A DNA stretch of 45,523 nt from an uncultured Lachnospiraceae bacterium (GCA_910588825.1 CAJURF010000010.1:1-45523); one strand, 5' to 3'. Numbered from the stretch's first letter, positions 14,429-22,165 are shown. Numbers and translations are program-made. Notes: generated from the sequence alone by a model not told the origin.

Positions 14429-15294
14429 GCAGACAGCGGCTCATCCAGCTTGCGGCTGCGGTATTGTTTAACGGGTACGCGGCAGGATTTCAAAAAGGCA
14501 GGATTTTCACGGGAAACAGTAAGGGCATATGTGTACCTGTGCTGAACTGTTATTCCTGTCCCGGTGCTCTGGGAGCCTGTCCCATTGGCTCCCTTCAGAC
14601 TGTCCTGGGGGGTATCCGGCGTCATTTTCCATTTTATGTGCTGGGAATGCTTATGCTCTTTGGCGTGGCGCTGGGACGGGTCATCTGCGGGCTTTTGTGT
14701 CCCTTCGGACTGGTGCAGGACCTGCTGTATAAAATTCCGTTCCGGAAGAAAAAGGTGCCGGAAAAGATTGACAGACCGGCCCGCCGTGTGAAATATGTAA
14801 TTCTCCTGGTTATGGTATGTATACTCCCTGCATTCATGGTGACAGAGACAGGAATCACGCCGCCTTATTTCTGCAAATATATCTGCCCGGCTGGGACACT
14901 GGGCGGCGGGATTCCCCATCTGATGGCCAATCCCCAGCTTCGGCAGGCGGCCGGTGCGCTGTTTGGCTGGAAAACGCTGGTACTGATATTGATTACAGCT
15001 GCCGGGATGGTCATCCCCCGTCCATTCTGCAGGTACTTATGTCCCCTGGGAGCGTTTTACAGTGTCTTTAACCGATTCAGTTTTTATCAGATGCACCTGG
15101 ATTCGGACAGATGTACTGGATGTAAAACCTGTGAGCAGGTCTGTCCCATGGCTGTGGAAGCGGCAAAGGACAGTAACAGCCCCGAATGCATACGATGCGG
15201 CAGATGCAAAAATGCGTGTCCGGCCCATGCCATATCGTCCGGATTTTCTTATAAACAGACAGCGGACAGAACAGGTATGGGCACAAGAGTTTAG
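14401..15294 (+). CDS. Membrane polyferredoxin (NapH/CcoG-like 4Fe-4S protein)
   Basis: A 297-residue membrane protein with about four to five hydrophobic spans. It has paired Cys motifs in the membrane region (CGLLCPFGLVQDL, CRYLCPLGAFYSV), extra CP motifs (CYSCPGALGACPIG, CKYICPAG), and a C-terminal pair of 4Fe-4S motifs (CTGCKTCEQVCP and CIRCGRCKNACP). This is the architecture of NapH-type electron-transfer proteins, which move electrons between membrane or cytosolic carriers and outside partners. It overlaps the CXXC miniprotein by 28 bases and converges with metY, sharing 4 bases. With the upstream TlpA lipoprotein it forms a compact three-gene redox operon. The electron donor and acceptor are unknown. 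Confidence 0.85.
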   Translation: MSGMHRNRISRQRLIQLAAAVLFNGYAAGFQKGRIFTGNSKGICVPVLNCYSCPGALGACPIGSLQTVLGGIRRHFPFYVLGMLMLFGVALGRVICGLLCPFGLVQDLLYKIPFRKKKVPEKIDRPARRVKYVILLVMVCILPAFMVTETGITPPYFCKYICPAGTLGGGIPHLMANPQLRQAAGALFGWKTLVLILITAAGMVIPRPFCRYLCPLGAFYSVFNRFSFYQMHLDSDRCTGCKTCEQVCPMAVEAAKDSNSPECIRCGRCKNACPAHAISSGFSYKQTADRTGMGTRV

Positions 15295-16574
15295 ATGCCT
15301 TCCAGAGCCTGCATTAAATCGGTGATAATATCTCTCACGTCTTCAATACCCACAGAGAGGCGTACCAGGTCAGCGGATACGCCGGCCGCGGCCAGTTCTT
15401 CATCATTCATCTGACGGTGGGTGGAGGAGGCAGGGTGGAGAATACAGCTTTGGGCATCCGCCACATGGGTGGCAATGGATATCAGCTTCAATCTGCCCAT
15501 AAATTTTTCAGCTGCCGCTCTGCCGCCTCTGACTCCGAACACAATCACGCCGCAGGTGCCCTGGGGCATATATTTTTTCGCCCTGTCATAGTACTTATCT
15601 CCAGGCAGTCCCGCATACTGCACCCATGCGGACTGTTCATGCTTGTCCAGAAATTCTGCCACAGCCTGCGCATTTTCACAGTGCTTTTTCATACGCAGGG
15701 GCAGTGTTTCTAATCCCACATTCAGCAGAAAACAGTTATGGGGGGAAGGAATAGAGCCCAGATCACGCATCAGCTGGACTGTGGCCTTGGTGATATAGGC
15801 GCCTTCCAGCCCAAAACGCTGGGTGTAGGTGACGCCATGGTAGCTTTCATCCGGGGTGGTGAGCCCAGGGAATTTTTCGGCATAGGCATTCCAGTCAAAT
15901 TTTCCGCTGTCCACAATGGCACCGCCTACAGTGAGCGCATGGCCGTCCATATATTTTGTAGTGGAGTGGGTGACAATATCACACCCCCATTCGAAGGGAC
16001 GGCAGTTGACAGGAGTGGGAAACGTATTATCCAAAATCAACGGAACCCCATGAGCGTGGGCGGCCTTGGCAAATTTTTCAATATCCAGGACAGTGAGTGC
16101 CGGGTTGGCAATCACCTCGCCGAATACCGCCTTGGTATTTGGCAGAAAAGCAGAATCCAGCTCTTCTTCAGAACAATCCGGGTCCACAAAAGTAACCTGG
16201 ATGCCCATTCGTTTCATGGTAACAGCAAACAGATTATAAGTGCCCCCATAGATGGCAGCGGAGGAGATGATGTGGTCACCACACCCTGCAATATTGAAAA
16301 CAGCATAAAAATTCGCCGCCTGTCCAGATGACAGAAGCATGGCGGCAGAACCGCCTTCCAGACGGCATATTTTCGCAGCCACCATGTCGTTGGTGGGATT
16401 CTGCAGACGGGTATAGAAGTACCCGCTTTTCTCCAGGTCAAACAGCATTCCCATTTCCTCGCTGGAATCATAGCGGAATGTGGTAGACTGAATGACAGGT
16501 ATGTTCCGCGGCCCTCCGTTTTCAGGGCGGTAGCCGGCACGCAGACAATCGGTTGAGATATGATAATCGCTCAT
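15291..16574 (-). CDS. metY: O-acetylhomoserine sulfhydrylase (Cys/Met metabolism PLP enzyme)
   Basis: A 427-residue PLP-dependent enzyme of the Cys/Met metabolism family, of the length and type of MetY, which makes homocysteine from O-acetylhomoserine and sulfide. Seen are the cofactor phosphate region (SSGQAANFYAVFNI), the aspartate of LILDNTFPTP, and the PLP lysine in THSTTKYMDGH. The C-terminal ..LSVGIEDVRDIITDLMQAL is typical. ATG 16574 with AAGGAAGG upstream is chosen over a frame open to 16691. It has its own promoter and a leader of only about 20 nt, so no S-box riboswitch is present. Some family members are methionine gamma-lyases; the length favours MetY. Confidence 0.85.
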   Translation of the reverse strand: MSDYHISTDCLRAGYRPENGGPRNIPVIQSTTFRYDSSEEMGMLFDLEKSGYFYTRLQNPTNDMVAAKICRLEGGSAAMLLSSGQAANFYAVFNIAGCGDHIISSAAIYGGTYNLFAVTMKRMGIQVTFVDPDCSEEELDSAFLPNTKAVFGEVIANPALTVLDIEKFAKAAHAHGVPLILDNTFPTPVNCRPFEWGCDIVTHSTTKYMDGHALTVGGAIVDSGKFDWNAYAEKFPGLTTPDESYHGVTYTQRFGLEGAYITKATVQLMRDLGSIPSPHNCFLLNVGLETLPLRMKKHCENAQAVAEFLDKHEQSAWVQYAGLPGDKYYDRAKKYMPQGTCGVIVFGVRGGRAAAEKFMGRLKLISIATHVADAQSCILHPASSTHRQMNDEELAAAGVSADLVRLSVGIEDVRDIITDLMQALEGI

Positions 16575-16598
16575 AGAAAACCTTCCTTTTTTATTTTT

Positions 16599-16627
16599 AT
16601 TATACCGCAGGTTTGGGATGTTGGCAA
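16599..16627 (-). promoter_or_regulatory. metY promoter
   Basis: On the minus strand TTGCCA (16622-16627) is followed after 17 bases by TATAAT (16599-16604), giving a leader of about 20 nt. Confidence 0.65.
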
Positions 16628-16729
16628 TCATGCTGACAGAGGAATGCTTTGTAAAATCATAAACCTGAGAATAGTGACAAGCCCGTAACACATAGGATGT
16701 GATAGGACAAATACAGCTGGGAGGTATTT

Positions 16730-16921
16730 ATGGGAGAAGAAGAATTTGAAGCAGAACTGATGTACCGGGTGTCTCTGTCCGTGGCAGGCCTTATGTTGAG
16801 AGAGTCATTGATCACCCAGGAGAATTATCATCAGATTGACAGCATTCTGCTGGAAACATATCATCCGGTTTTGGGCACATTATTGGCTGGAAGGCCGCTG
16901 AGACAGGAGAGGCTTCCATGA
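16730..16921 (+). CDS. Small helical protein coupled to serine recombinase
   Basis: A 63-residue helical protein (..VAGLMLRESLITQENYHQIDSILLETYHPVLGTLL), with a SHOCT-like rhythm in the ESLIT..NYHQID segment. GGGAGGT precedes ATG 16730, and its stop overlaps the recombinase start (ATGA at 16918-16921), so the two are translationally coupled. It occupies the same position as the 72-residue gene at 3382 in the first recombinase module, with little sequence identity. It is probably an accessory or directionality protein; the function is not known. Confidence 0.6.
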   Translation: MGEEEFEAELMYRVSLSVAGLMLRESLITQENYHQIDSILLETYHPVLGTLLAGRPLRQERLP

Positions 16922-18108
16922 AAAAAATCAGTAAAATCGAACCTGCGGTTTTACCGGCAGAGAAACGAAAAAAAGCGGCCGTTTATGCCAGGGTTTCCAG
17001 AGATACCAGGCGGCTGCAGCATTCAGTCTCTGCCCAGATCGGCTATTACCGTGAATTGATTTCAAAAAATCCAGACTGGGAATATGCAGGAGTATACGCT
17101 GACTGCGGGGTGACAGGCACCCTTACTGTAAAGCGCAGTGAGTTTCAAAGAATGCTGGCAGATTGTGAAGCGGGAAAAATTGACATAATTTTGACCAAAA
17201 GCATTTCCAGATTTGCAAGAAATACGGTGGATCTGCTGGAGACGGTCAGACATTTGAAATTACTTGGAATTGAGGTGAGATTTGAGAAAGAGCAGATTCA
17301 TTCCCTTTCTGCGGAAGGTGAGCTGATGCTCTCCCTTCTGGCCTCATTTGCCCAGGAAGAAAGCCGTTCTATCAGCGGAAATATAAAATGGGGGCTTCAA
17401 AAGAGATACCAGTCCGGGGAAATCAAAGCGTCCAACAAACATATTCTGGGCTATCAGTACGACGAGGAACAGAAAAAATATGTGGTCATTCCAGAGGAGG
17501 CTGAGACAGTACGCCGGATGTTTCAGCTATACCTGCAGGGGATATCCCTTCGGAAAATCGCCAGTACATTGAACCAGGCGGGACATCGTACAGTAAATGG
17601 CTGCAGATTCACAGAAGTCTCTGTCAACAGCGCGATACACAATGAAATCTATGCCGGTGATTTGAGGCGCCAGAAATATTTTGTGGAAGATCCCATTTCC
17701 AAGCGGAAAATACCCAACAGGGGCTGTCTCCCCCAGTACTATATCCAGGATTGCCACGAGGCAGTCCTGGACAGAGAAACTTATGCAAAAGTGCAGGATG
17801 AAATTGCCCGCCGGGCGGCTCTGGCCCGCCGGACCTGCTGTTTCTCCGGGAAAATCAGATGCGGGATATGCGGGAATCGTTATATAAGGAAGAAAAGTAC
17901 AGTGAAAGGCAGAACCTATGTGTACTGGGTCTGCCGCGGAAAAAAAACGGCGGGCATGACTTGCACCAACATAAATTTAAAAGAAGAAGAATTGAAGCAG
18001 AATTATATGGGGGAATTTGGCCGGGAAGCATTTGATGAAAAGGACTTTGAGAGCCAGGTCAGGGAAATATTGGTTTTGAGGGGCGGCGCGCTGGAATTTT
18101 GTTGTTGA
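16918..18108 (+). CDS. Large serine recombinase (short C-terminus)
   Basis: A 396-residue serine recombinase: catalytic AAVYARVSRDTRRLQHS with the nucleophilic Ser, SRFARNTVD and AQEESRSIS, a recombinase domain (..RRMFQLYLQGISLRKIASTLNQAG), and a zinc ribbon (CGICGNRY ... CRGKKTAGMTC). The C-terminal coiled coil of long family members is nearly absent. The protein ends ..REILVLRGGALEFCC, 6 bases before the TA duplication of the MITE at 18117. The end may therefore be natural for this short subtype or shaved by the insertion. No partner recombinase, cargo or obvious att sites are seen. Confidence 0.82.
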   Translation: MKKISKIEPAVLPAEKRKKAAVYARVSRDTRRLQHSVSAQIGYYRELISKNPDWEYAGVYADCGVTGTLTVKRSEFQRMLADCEAGKIDIILTKSISRFARNTVDLLETVRHLKLLGIEVRFEKEQIHSLSAEGELMLSLLASFAQEESRSISGNIKWGLQKRYQSGEIKASNKHILGYQYDEEQKKYVVIPEEAETVRRMFQLYLQGISLRKIASTLNQAGHRTVNGCRFTEVSVNSAIHNEIYAGDLRRQKYFVEDPISKRKIPNRGCLPQYYIQDCHEAVLDRETYAKVQDEIARRAALARRTCCFSGKIRCGICGNRYIRKKSTVKGRTYVYWVCRGKKTAGMTCTNINLKEEELKQNYMGEFGREAFDEKDFESQVREILVLRGGALEFCC

Positions 18109-18116
18109 AAATCCTA

Positions 18117-18276
18117 GAGCGCGTCTTAAAAATGCTTTATGTCAACCGTGCGTCACAGTTTGTGGGAGATTTGCCCCTTATTCGGTTGCTGTAGCCCGCT
18201 ACAGCGCCCTCATGCGGAACAAATCTGCCGCAAAGTGGGGCGTGCGGGTGGCGTGAATGATTTTTAAGACACGCTC
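18117..18276. mobile_element. MITE-like element, copy 1 (160 bp, TA duplication)
   Basis: Terminal inverted repeats GAGCGCGTCTTAAAAAT (18117-18133) and ATTTTTAAGACACGCTC (18260-18276) match at 16 of 17 positions and are flanked on both sides by TA (18115-18116, 18277-18278). The interior has no gene but contains a near-palindrome built on GGAGATTTG / CAAATCT. A degenerate copy lies at 31085-31261 and a fragment at 33391-33413. TA duplication suggests mobilisation by an IS630/mariner-type transposase encoded elsewhere. Confidence 0.75.
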
Positions 18277-18702
18277 TAATCATTTTCATGGGCATGGTCA
18301 TAAAATACCTGTATATCCTCCGGCAGTCCGTCCGGGAGCATTGTATGGATGCGTTCTTCATTGCCGTCTTTTATTGCCTGCTCATAGTACCAGCATTTAA
18401 AACGGATTGTGTCAAGGATTTTCTCCATTTTCTGAATTTCCTTTTCGAGTGCTTCTTTTTGTCTCTGAAAGAGTTCGTATCTTTTGGGATAGGTTTCACT
18501 TCCCTGAGAACACCACTACATAAACTGTTTAATATCTTTGATTTCCAGACTGGATTTCTTGAGGCATTCGATTACGTGAAGCGCCTCAATCTCTTTTTCA
18601 TCAAATTTTCGTATGCCGGAATCTCGTTTCATTCCCGGGAATAGTCCCTCTTTGTCATAATAGCGAAGCGTAGAAACCGGCAGATGAAACTTGAAATACA
18701 AT
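18276..18702 (-). pseudogene. MerR-family regulator, broken
   Basis: On the minus strand a MerR-type HTH is clear from about 18702 (HLPVSTLRYYDKEGLFPGM), followed by RKFDEKEIEALHVIECLKK and ..LEIKDIKQFM. An in-frame TAG (18516-18518) then interrupts the frame, which continues as WCSQGSETYPKRYELFQRQ, a coiled coil and ..WYYEQAIKDGNEERIHTML to a stop at 18276-18278. The first residues of the HTH and the start codon are not recognisable, so the gene is both 5'-truncated and nonsense-mutated. Its final stop codon TAG is formed by the MITE target TA plus the first base of the element. Confidence 0.75.
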
Positions 18703-18729
18703 ACCTTTATCAAAGGAGTCGGAAAGTGA

Positions 18730-18894
18730 GCGTGGTCACCGGGTCCGGATACGGCAGACGTGATTCCAGATGCTGAACTGATTTTAATCGAAGTTATGGG
18801 ATATGACATACCCATTGGAACCTGGGAACAGAACGTGGATGATATCAAAGAAAATACAGGACGGCTGTATGCAGAAAGGAAAGATCATGATTGA
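18730..18894 (+). pseudogene. C-terminal fragment of an unrecognised gene
   Basis: A frame without start (after TGA 18727) encodes about 54 residues with protein-like composition (..PDAELILIEVMGYDIPIGTWEQN.. and ..NTGRLYAERKD). I do not recognise the family. It lies head-to-head with the broken MerR gene, and both lack their 5' ends. This suggests a deletion that removed the shared promoter region of a divergent regulator/target pair. The fragment ends by overlapping the Ogt start. Confidence 0.35.
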
Positions 18895-19441
18895 TACTAT
18901 GTACTATAATTCCCCCATAGGACGCCTTCTGTTGGCGGAAAAAGAAGATGCGCTGGCAGGTCTCTGGATAGAAGGACAGAAATATTTCCTCGGTTCCGTG
19001 AGGGAAGACATGCAGGAAAACCCCAACTCTACAGTTTTAAATCAGGCGAAAAAGTGGCTTGACCGATATTTTCAGGGGGAGAACCCATCTATCAGTGAAA
19101 TCCCGCTGGCCCCGGCAGGCAGTGAATTTCGCCGGGAGGTCTGGAAAATTCTCTGTGAAATTCCCTATGGACAGGTAACAACCTATGGGGAGATTTCGAA
19201 AAAAATTGCCGCCAGCCGGGGGCTTGAGAGGATGTCTGCCCAGGCAGTGGGCGGCGCCGTCAGCCATAATCCCATTTCCATCATCATTCCCTGCCATCGG
19301 GTAGTGGGGACAAACGGAAGTCTGACAGGATATGCGGGCGGGATTCAAAAGAAAATAGAGCTGCTCACTTTGGAAGGTGCAGATATGAAACAATTATTCG
19401 TTCCTAAAGGGACATGCCTGCCCGCGCAGATATCGCCATGA
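18887..19441 (+). CDS. ogt: Methylated-DNA-protein-cysteine methyltransferase (Ogt type)
   Basis: A 184-residue suicide repair protein that transfers O6-alkyl groups from guanine to its own Cys. The active site is IIPCHRVVG, preceded by the DNA-binding helix region ..GQVTTYGEISKKIA and ..AVGGAVSHNP, and followed by the TGYAGG substrate loop. An N-terminal domain of about 80 residues makes it an Ogt/AdaB type. ATG 18887 with GAAAGGAAAG upstream is chosen over a longer open frame that overlaps the gene fragment. A second MGMT domain occurs at 39584-39916. Confidence 0.88.
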   Translation: MIDTMYYNSPIGRLLLAEKEDALAGLWIEGQKYFLGSVREDMQENPNSTVLNQAKKWLDRYFQGENPSISEIPLAPAGSEFRREVWKILCEIPYGQVTTYGEISKKIAASRGLERMSAQAVGGAVSHNPISIIIPCHRVVGTNGSLTGYAGGIQKKIELLTLEGADMKQLFVPKGTCLPAQISP

Positions 19442-19756
19442 AATGAAAACAGGCTGTTTTGTCTGACAGGATTTTTCATAGCAAGTAATTTTATCTATAC
19501 CAAAGTTTCCCATTGCTATATGATAGACATATAAAAAATTAATTGGAAATGAAGGCAGGAGAATTTCCAGTGCTCACAAGGTACTCTCGGAGTCTCTTTG
19601 TGCATAATTTTGTGAGATGATTTTTTGTCATTTTATGGGACGTACATGGTGTGTACGTTGATTAAATTTATGTGTACATGACGGAAAATCAGCCGTAAAA
19701 GCAGATGAAAAAGAGATTTTCGGGAGTACATCACATATAACAGGAGGAAAACGGAC
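19442..19756. promoter_or_regulatory. 315-bp intergenic region with GTACA-type dyads upstream of the resolvase
   Basis: No gene is seen. ACGTACA-TGGTG-TGTACGT (19640-19658) is a perfect 7-bp dyad; a second palindromic TGTACA lies at 19673-19678 and a GTACA at 19726-19730. The spacing and repetition suggest binding sites for the serine resolvase encoded 27 bases further on, either crossover sites or an autoregulatory operator. AGGAGG precedes the resolvase start. Confidence 0.5.
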
Positions 19757-20914
19757 ATGACGGGAACGGAGAAATTTACAGACATTTCAGGACTTTTTGC
19801 AAATACAACAGAGATGATAGCTGCATGCGGGGGGACGGTATATGGATATCTGCGTGTTTCAACGGCTGCACAATCCCATGAGAGACAGGTGGATGCCATG
19901 GAGGAGCTTGGCGTCAAGGAAGAGAACATGTATTTTGACAAACAATCCGGCAAGGATTTTGAGCGTCCTGCGTACCAGGAATTGGCAGGCCGTCTTCAGG
20001 AGGGGGATCTTCTAGTGATCAAAAGTTTGGACAGGCTGGGAAGGAACACCACAGAGGCAAAAGAGCAATGGCGGATTCTTACAAAGGAAAAGAAAGTCAG
20101 TATTGTGGTCATCGACACGCCGATTCTTAATGCCGGAAAAGAACTGGGCCCCCTGGGCCAGGCGGTTTCAGATATTATTTTTACCATTTTTTCATTAATT
20201 TCAGATTTTGACCGGCATTCCATCTGGCAGAGGATGCATGAGGGGATGGTTGTGGCCATGAGAGAGCGGGGAGTAAAGCCAGGGCGCAAGGCACTGCCAA
20301 TTCCCGCAGAGTTTGAGGCTGTCAGAAAAGGAATTATATCCGGAGAAATCTCCCAGCGGGCTGCGGCTAAAAAGATGGGAGTGGATAGAAAAACACTTAA
20401 AAAGTGGATAAATCAGGGAAATGCCATGGAGCAGGATGAGGCACAGCAGCTGGTGGAGGCCATAGCAGATGATATGTGCAACGGCATGGTCCTGGCGGAT
20501 AAAGATGGATGTGTAGAAGCTGAACATAGAGAGAAGGTAAGAACAGATAAAGGTGATGAGCTCAGAAAGGACCGGAAACAGAAGGTAAAAACTGGTGCTG
20601 AAATTAAACGGGCAGTGAAAACCATGGAATGTGTAGAGGAAACTACAAATTCGAAAGAAGATGTGGGGATAGAAAGCACTGAGAATGTGGGGGCCATTGC
20701 GAAGCTGGAAAGAGCTGGAAATGCGGTAAGTGATACAGAACTGGAAAGGGCTGAACGTACGAAAATTGCTCAAGTATTGGAAAGGAGCAGGAGTACAAAA
20801 AAGGTGGTGCATAGGGAGAAAATTGGGAATATGGACTTATTGGGAGAAAGGGAAGCAGCGGAAAGTGTGCAGTCAGCTGAACGCACAGAGTCTATTGATG
20901 ATGTAGGATTGTAA
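19757..20914 (+). CDS. Serine resolvase/invertase with long charged C-terminal tail
   Basis: A 385-residue protein. A short N-terminal extension is followed by a small-resolvase catalytic domain: YGYLRVSTAAQSHERQ with the nucleophilic Ser, the ..DRLGRNTTE block, and ..SLISDFDRHSIWQRMHEG. A helix-turn-helix (ISQRAAAKKMGVDRKTLKKWI) ends near residue 220. Ordinary Hin-type enzymes stop there. This one adds about 165 residues, very rich in Glu, Lys and Arg, with repeated LERA/ERAE-like units and no predicted fold. Placed directly before a LoaP-type antiterminator and a polysaccharide operon, it may control phase variation or cassette exchange; that is inference. Start ATG 19757 has AGGAGG upstream. 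Confidence 0.82.
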   Translation: MTGTEKFTDISGLFANTTEMIAACGGTVYGYLRVSTAAQSHERQVDAMEELGVKEENMYFDKQSGKDFERPAYQELAGRLQEGDLLVIKSLDRLGRNTTEAKEQWRILTKEKKVSIVVIDTPILNAGKELGPLGQAVSDIIFTIFSLISDFDRHSIWQRMHEGMVVAMRERGVKPGRKALPIPAEFEAVRKGIISGEISQRAAAKKMGVDRKTLKKWINQGNAMEQDEAQQLVEAIADDMCNGMVLADKDGCVEAEHREKVRTDKGDELRKDRKQKVKTGAEIKRAVKTMECVEETTNSKEDVGIESTENVGAIAKLERAGNAVSDTELERAERTKIAQVLERSRSTKKVVHREKIGNMDLLGEREAAESVQSAERTESIDDVGL

Positions 20915-21384
20915 TGAGACTGTAGAAAATGGATTTGGAAATTATGGATAAAATTGTGGAAAATATTGGAGCAGGAAGGATAAGAAAATGCTAAAACTGC
21001 TTGTTTTGGCGGCATTGAGCTGGGGATGAATTCTTGAATTTACCCCCACATTTTTTAGACTCCAATAACAACCAGAATCTATACAAAATACATAAAAAAC
21101 ATTCATAAGTTTTGGCAATAGTAGTGCAAACTCAATCTGTTATTGAGAATAACATATCTTTTTTGGCATGTCAACAGGTGCCGGTGATTTTTTCAAGAGT
21201 TAATCCCCCAGAAAAAGCCTGGAAATACAGGGTTTCAAGGCGATATTAGGGTGAGTTCTTTCCATAATATCTGCAAAGTTTAAAATCAAATAAGCAAAAG
21301 AGTTTTAGAATGAAACGCTTTCCCTTTGGGGCAGACCGAAAGGAGCCGTGATACAGACGGCAGGGCGGGGAACGAAGGGGATGG
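20915..21384. other. 470-bp intergenic region before loaP
   Basis: No credible gene. It contains a small palindrome GTTATT-GAG-AATAAC (21139-21153) and an 8-bp inverted pair CAATAACA (21064-21071) / TGTTATTG (21138-21145). These are too short to call an invertible promoter. A leader for loaP, and through it the operon, must start here, but no convincing -35/-10 pair was found. Confidence 0.5.
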
Positions 21385-22008
21385 TTGAGTTTGTGGTATG
21401 TGGTACAGGTACAGACCGGTCGGGAGTTGGAGACGGCAGAAAAATGCCGGAATCAGATCATAAAACCGGGGGAGGATGTATTTGTCGTTTTAGCTGAGAG
21501 AATGCGTCAGATTGGCAGAGAATGGGAACTCAGGCAGAGCGTCATTTTTAAAAGTTATATTTTTGTAGAAACTGCGGATATTGACAGTTTCCGTCTGCGT
21601 CTTAGCAAAATCGAAGCCATGACAAAGGTGCTGTCCACCGGGGAGGAAGTGACGCCGATCCGGCCGGAGGAAGAAGAATTTTTAAAGAGATTGGGCGGGA
21701 AAGAGCATATCGCAAGATATTCACAAGGATATATGGTGGGTGACAAGCTGGTGGTAACAGAAGGTGCCCTGCAGGGATGCGGAGGCAGATGCAAATGGAT
21801 TGACCGCCACCGGAGAATTGCTGTCATTGAGATTGAACTGATGGGCCGTGTGGTTGATGTGAAACTGGGGCTTGGAGTAGTAAAGAAGATTAAGGAAACG
21901 AATCAGGAAGCCGCTAAATGCAGTGGACGCCCAGAGCGCCCTGCAGGAAGGGGTGGACATACTGTGATGCCAAGCGGGGATTGGAGCAGGGAGCAAAAAA
22001 TGCTTTAG
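21385..22008 (+). CDS. loaP: LoaP-type NusG paralogue, processive antiterminator
   Basis: A 207-residue NusG-like protein. The NGN domain begins LWYVVQVQTGRELETAEKC and includes ..VIFKSYIFVET.. and ..VLSTGEEVTPIRPEEEEFL. A KOW-type segment follows (GDKLVVTEGALQGCGGRCKWIDRHRRIAVIEIE). The last 40 residues are a basic, unstructured tail. Such proteins bind RNA polymerase and suppress termination across long operons. The start is TTG (21385 or 21391) after GAAGGGG. It lies just upstream of a polysaccharide operon whose leader contains a hairpin and an intrinsic terminator, the arrangement expected for a dedicated antiterminator. Confidence 0.85.
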   Translation: MSLWYVVQVQTGRELETAEKCRNQIIKPGEDVFVVLAERMRQIGREWELRQSVIFKSYIFVETADIDSFRLRLSKIEAMTKVLSTGEEVTPIRPEEEEFLKRLGGKEHIARYSQGYMVGDKLVVTEGALQGCGGRCKWIDRHRRIAVIEIELMGRVVDVKLGLGVVKKIKETNQEAAKCSGRPERPAGRGGHTVMPSGDWSREQKML

Positions 22009-22027
22009 AATCGCCGGATGGCGGAGC

Positions 22028-22066
22028 CTGCCCTTTTGCAGAACAATAATATACGGAAAAGGGCAG
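22028..22066 (+). promoter_or_regulatory. Leader hairpin, candidate LoaP recognition element
   Basis: CTGCCCTTTT (22028-22037) and AAAAGGGCAG (22057-22066) form a perfect 10-bp stem, 19 bases after the loaP stop and just before an intrinsic terminator. LoaP proteins are known to need a small RNA hairpin in the leader; this is the obvious candidate. Confidence 0.6.
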
Positions 22067-22089
22067 ATAAAGTATGCCCAAAAACAGCA

Positions 22090-22116
22090 GCGTGGGAAGA
22101 AAACCACGCATTTTTT
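22090..22116 (+). terminator. Intrinsic terminator in the polysaccharide operon leader
   Basis: GCGTGG (22090-22095) pairs with CCACGC (22104-22109) and is followed by six T residues (22111-22116), 49 bases before the first biosynthetic gene. Expression of the operon should require read-through. Confidence 0.75.
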
Positions 22117-22165
22117 CGTGTCCAAAATTAGATAGAAAGAGGAGAAAGGAGCAGTCGGCGTAAAG

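Noticed and set aside
16575..16720. SAM riboswitch upstream of metY
   Set aside because: The promoter leaves a leader of only about 20 nt; no S-box motifs are present.
18137..18361. Minus-strand open frame of 74 codons
   Set aside because: It lies mostly inside the MITE; the similar peptide at 31119-31316 (HPHAPLCGRF) reflects shared repeat DNA, not a gene.
18288..18644. Plus-strand open frame of 118 codons
   Set aside because: Antisense to the MerR pseudogene, which explains its composition.
21064..21145. Possible invertible promoter before loaP
   Set aside because: The inverted arms match for only 8 bases and no promoter could be placed between them.
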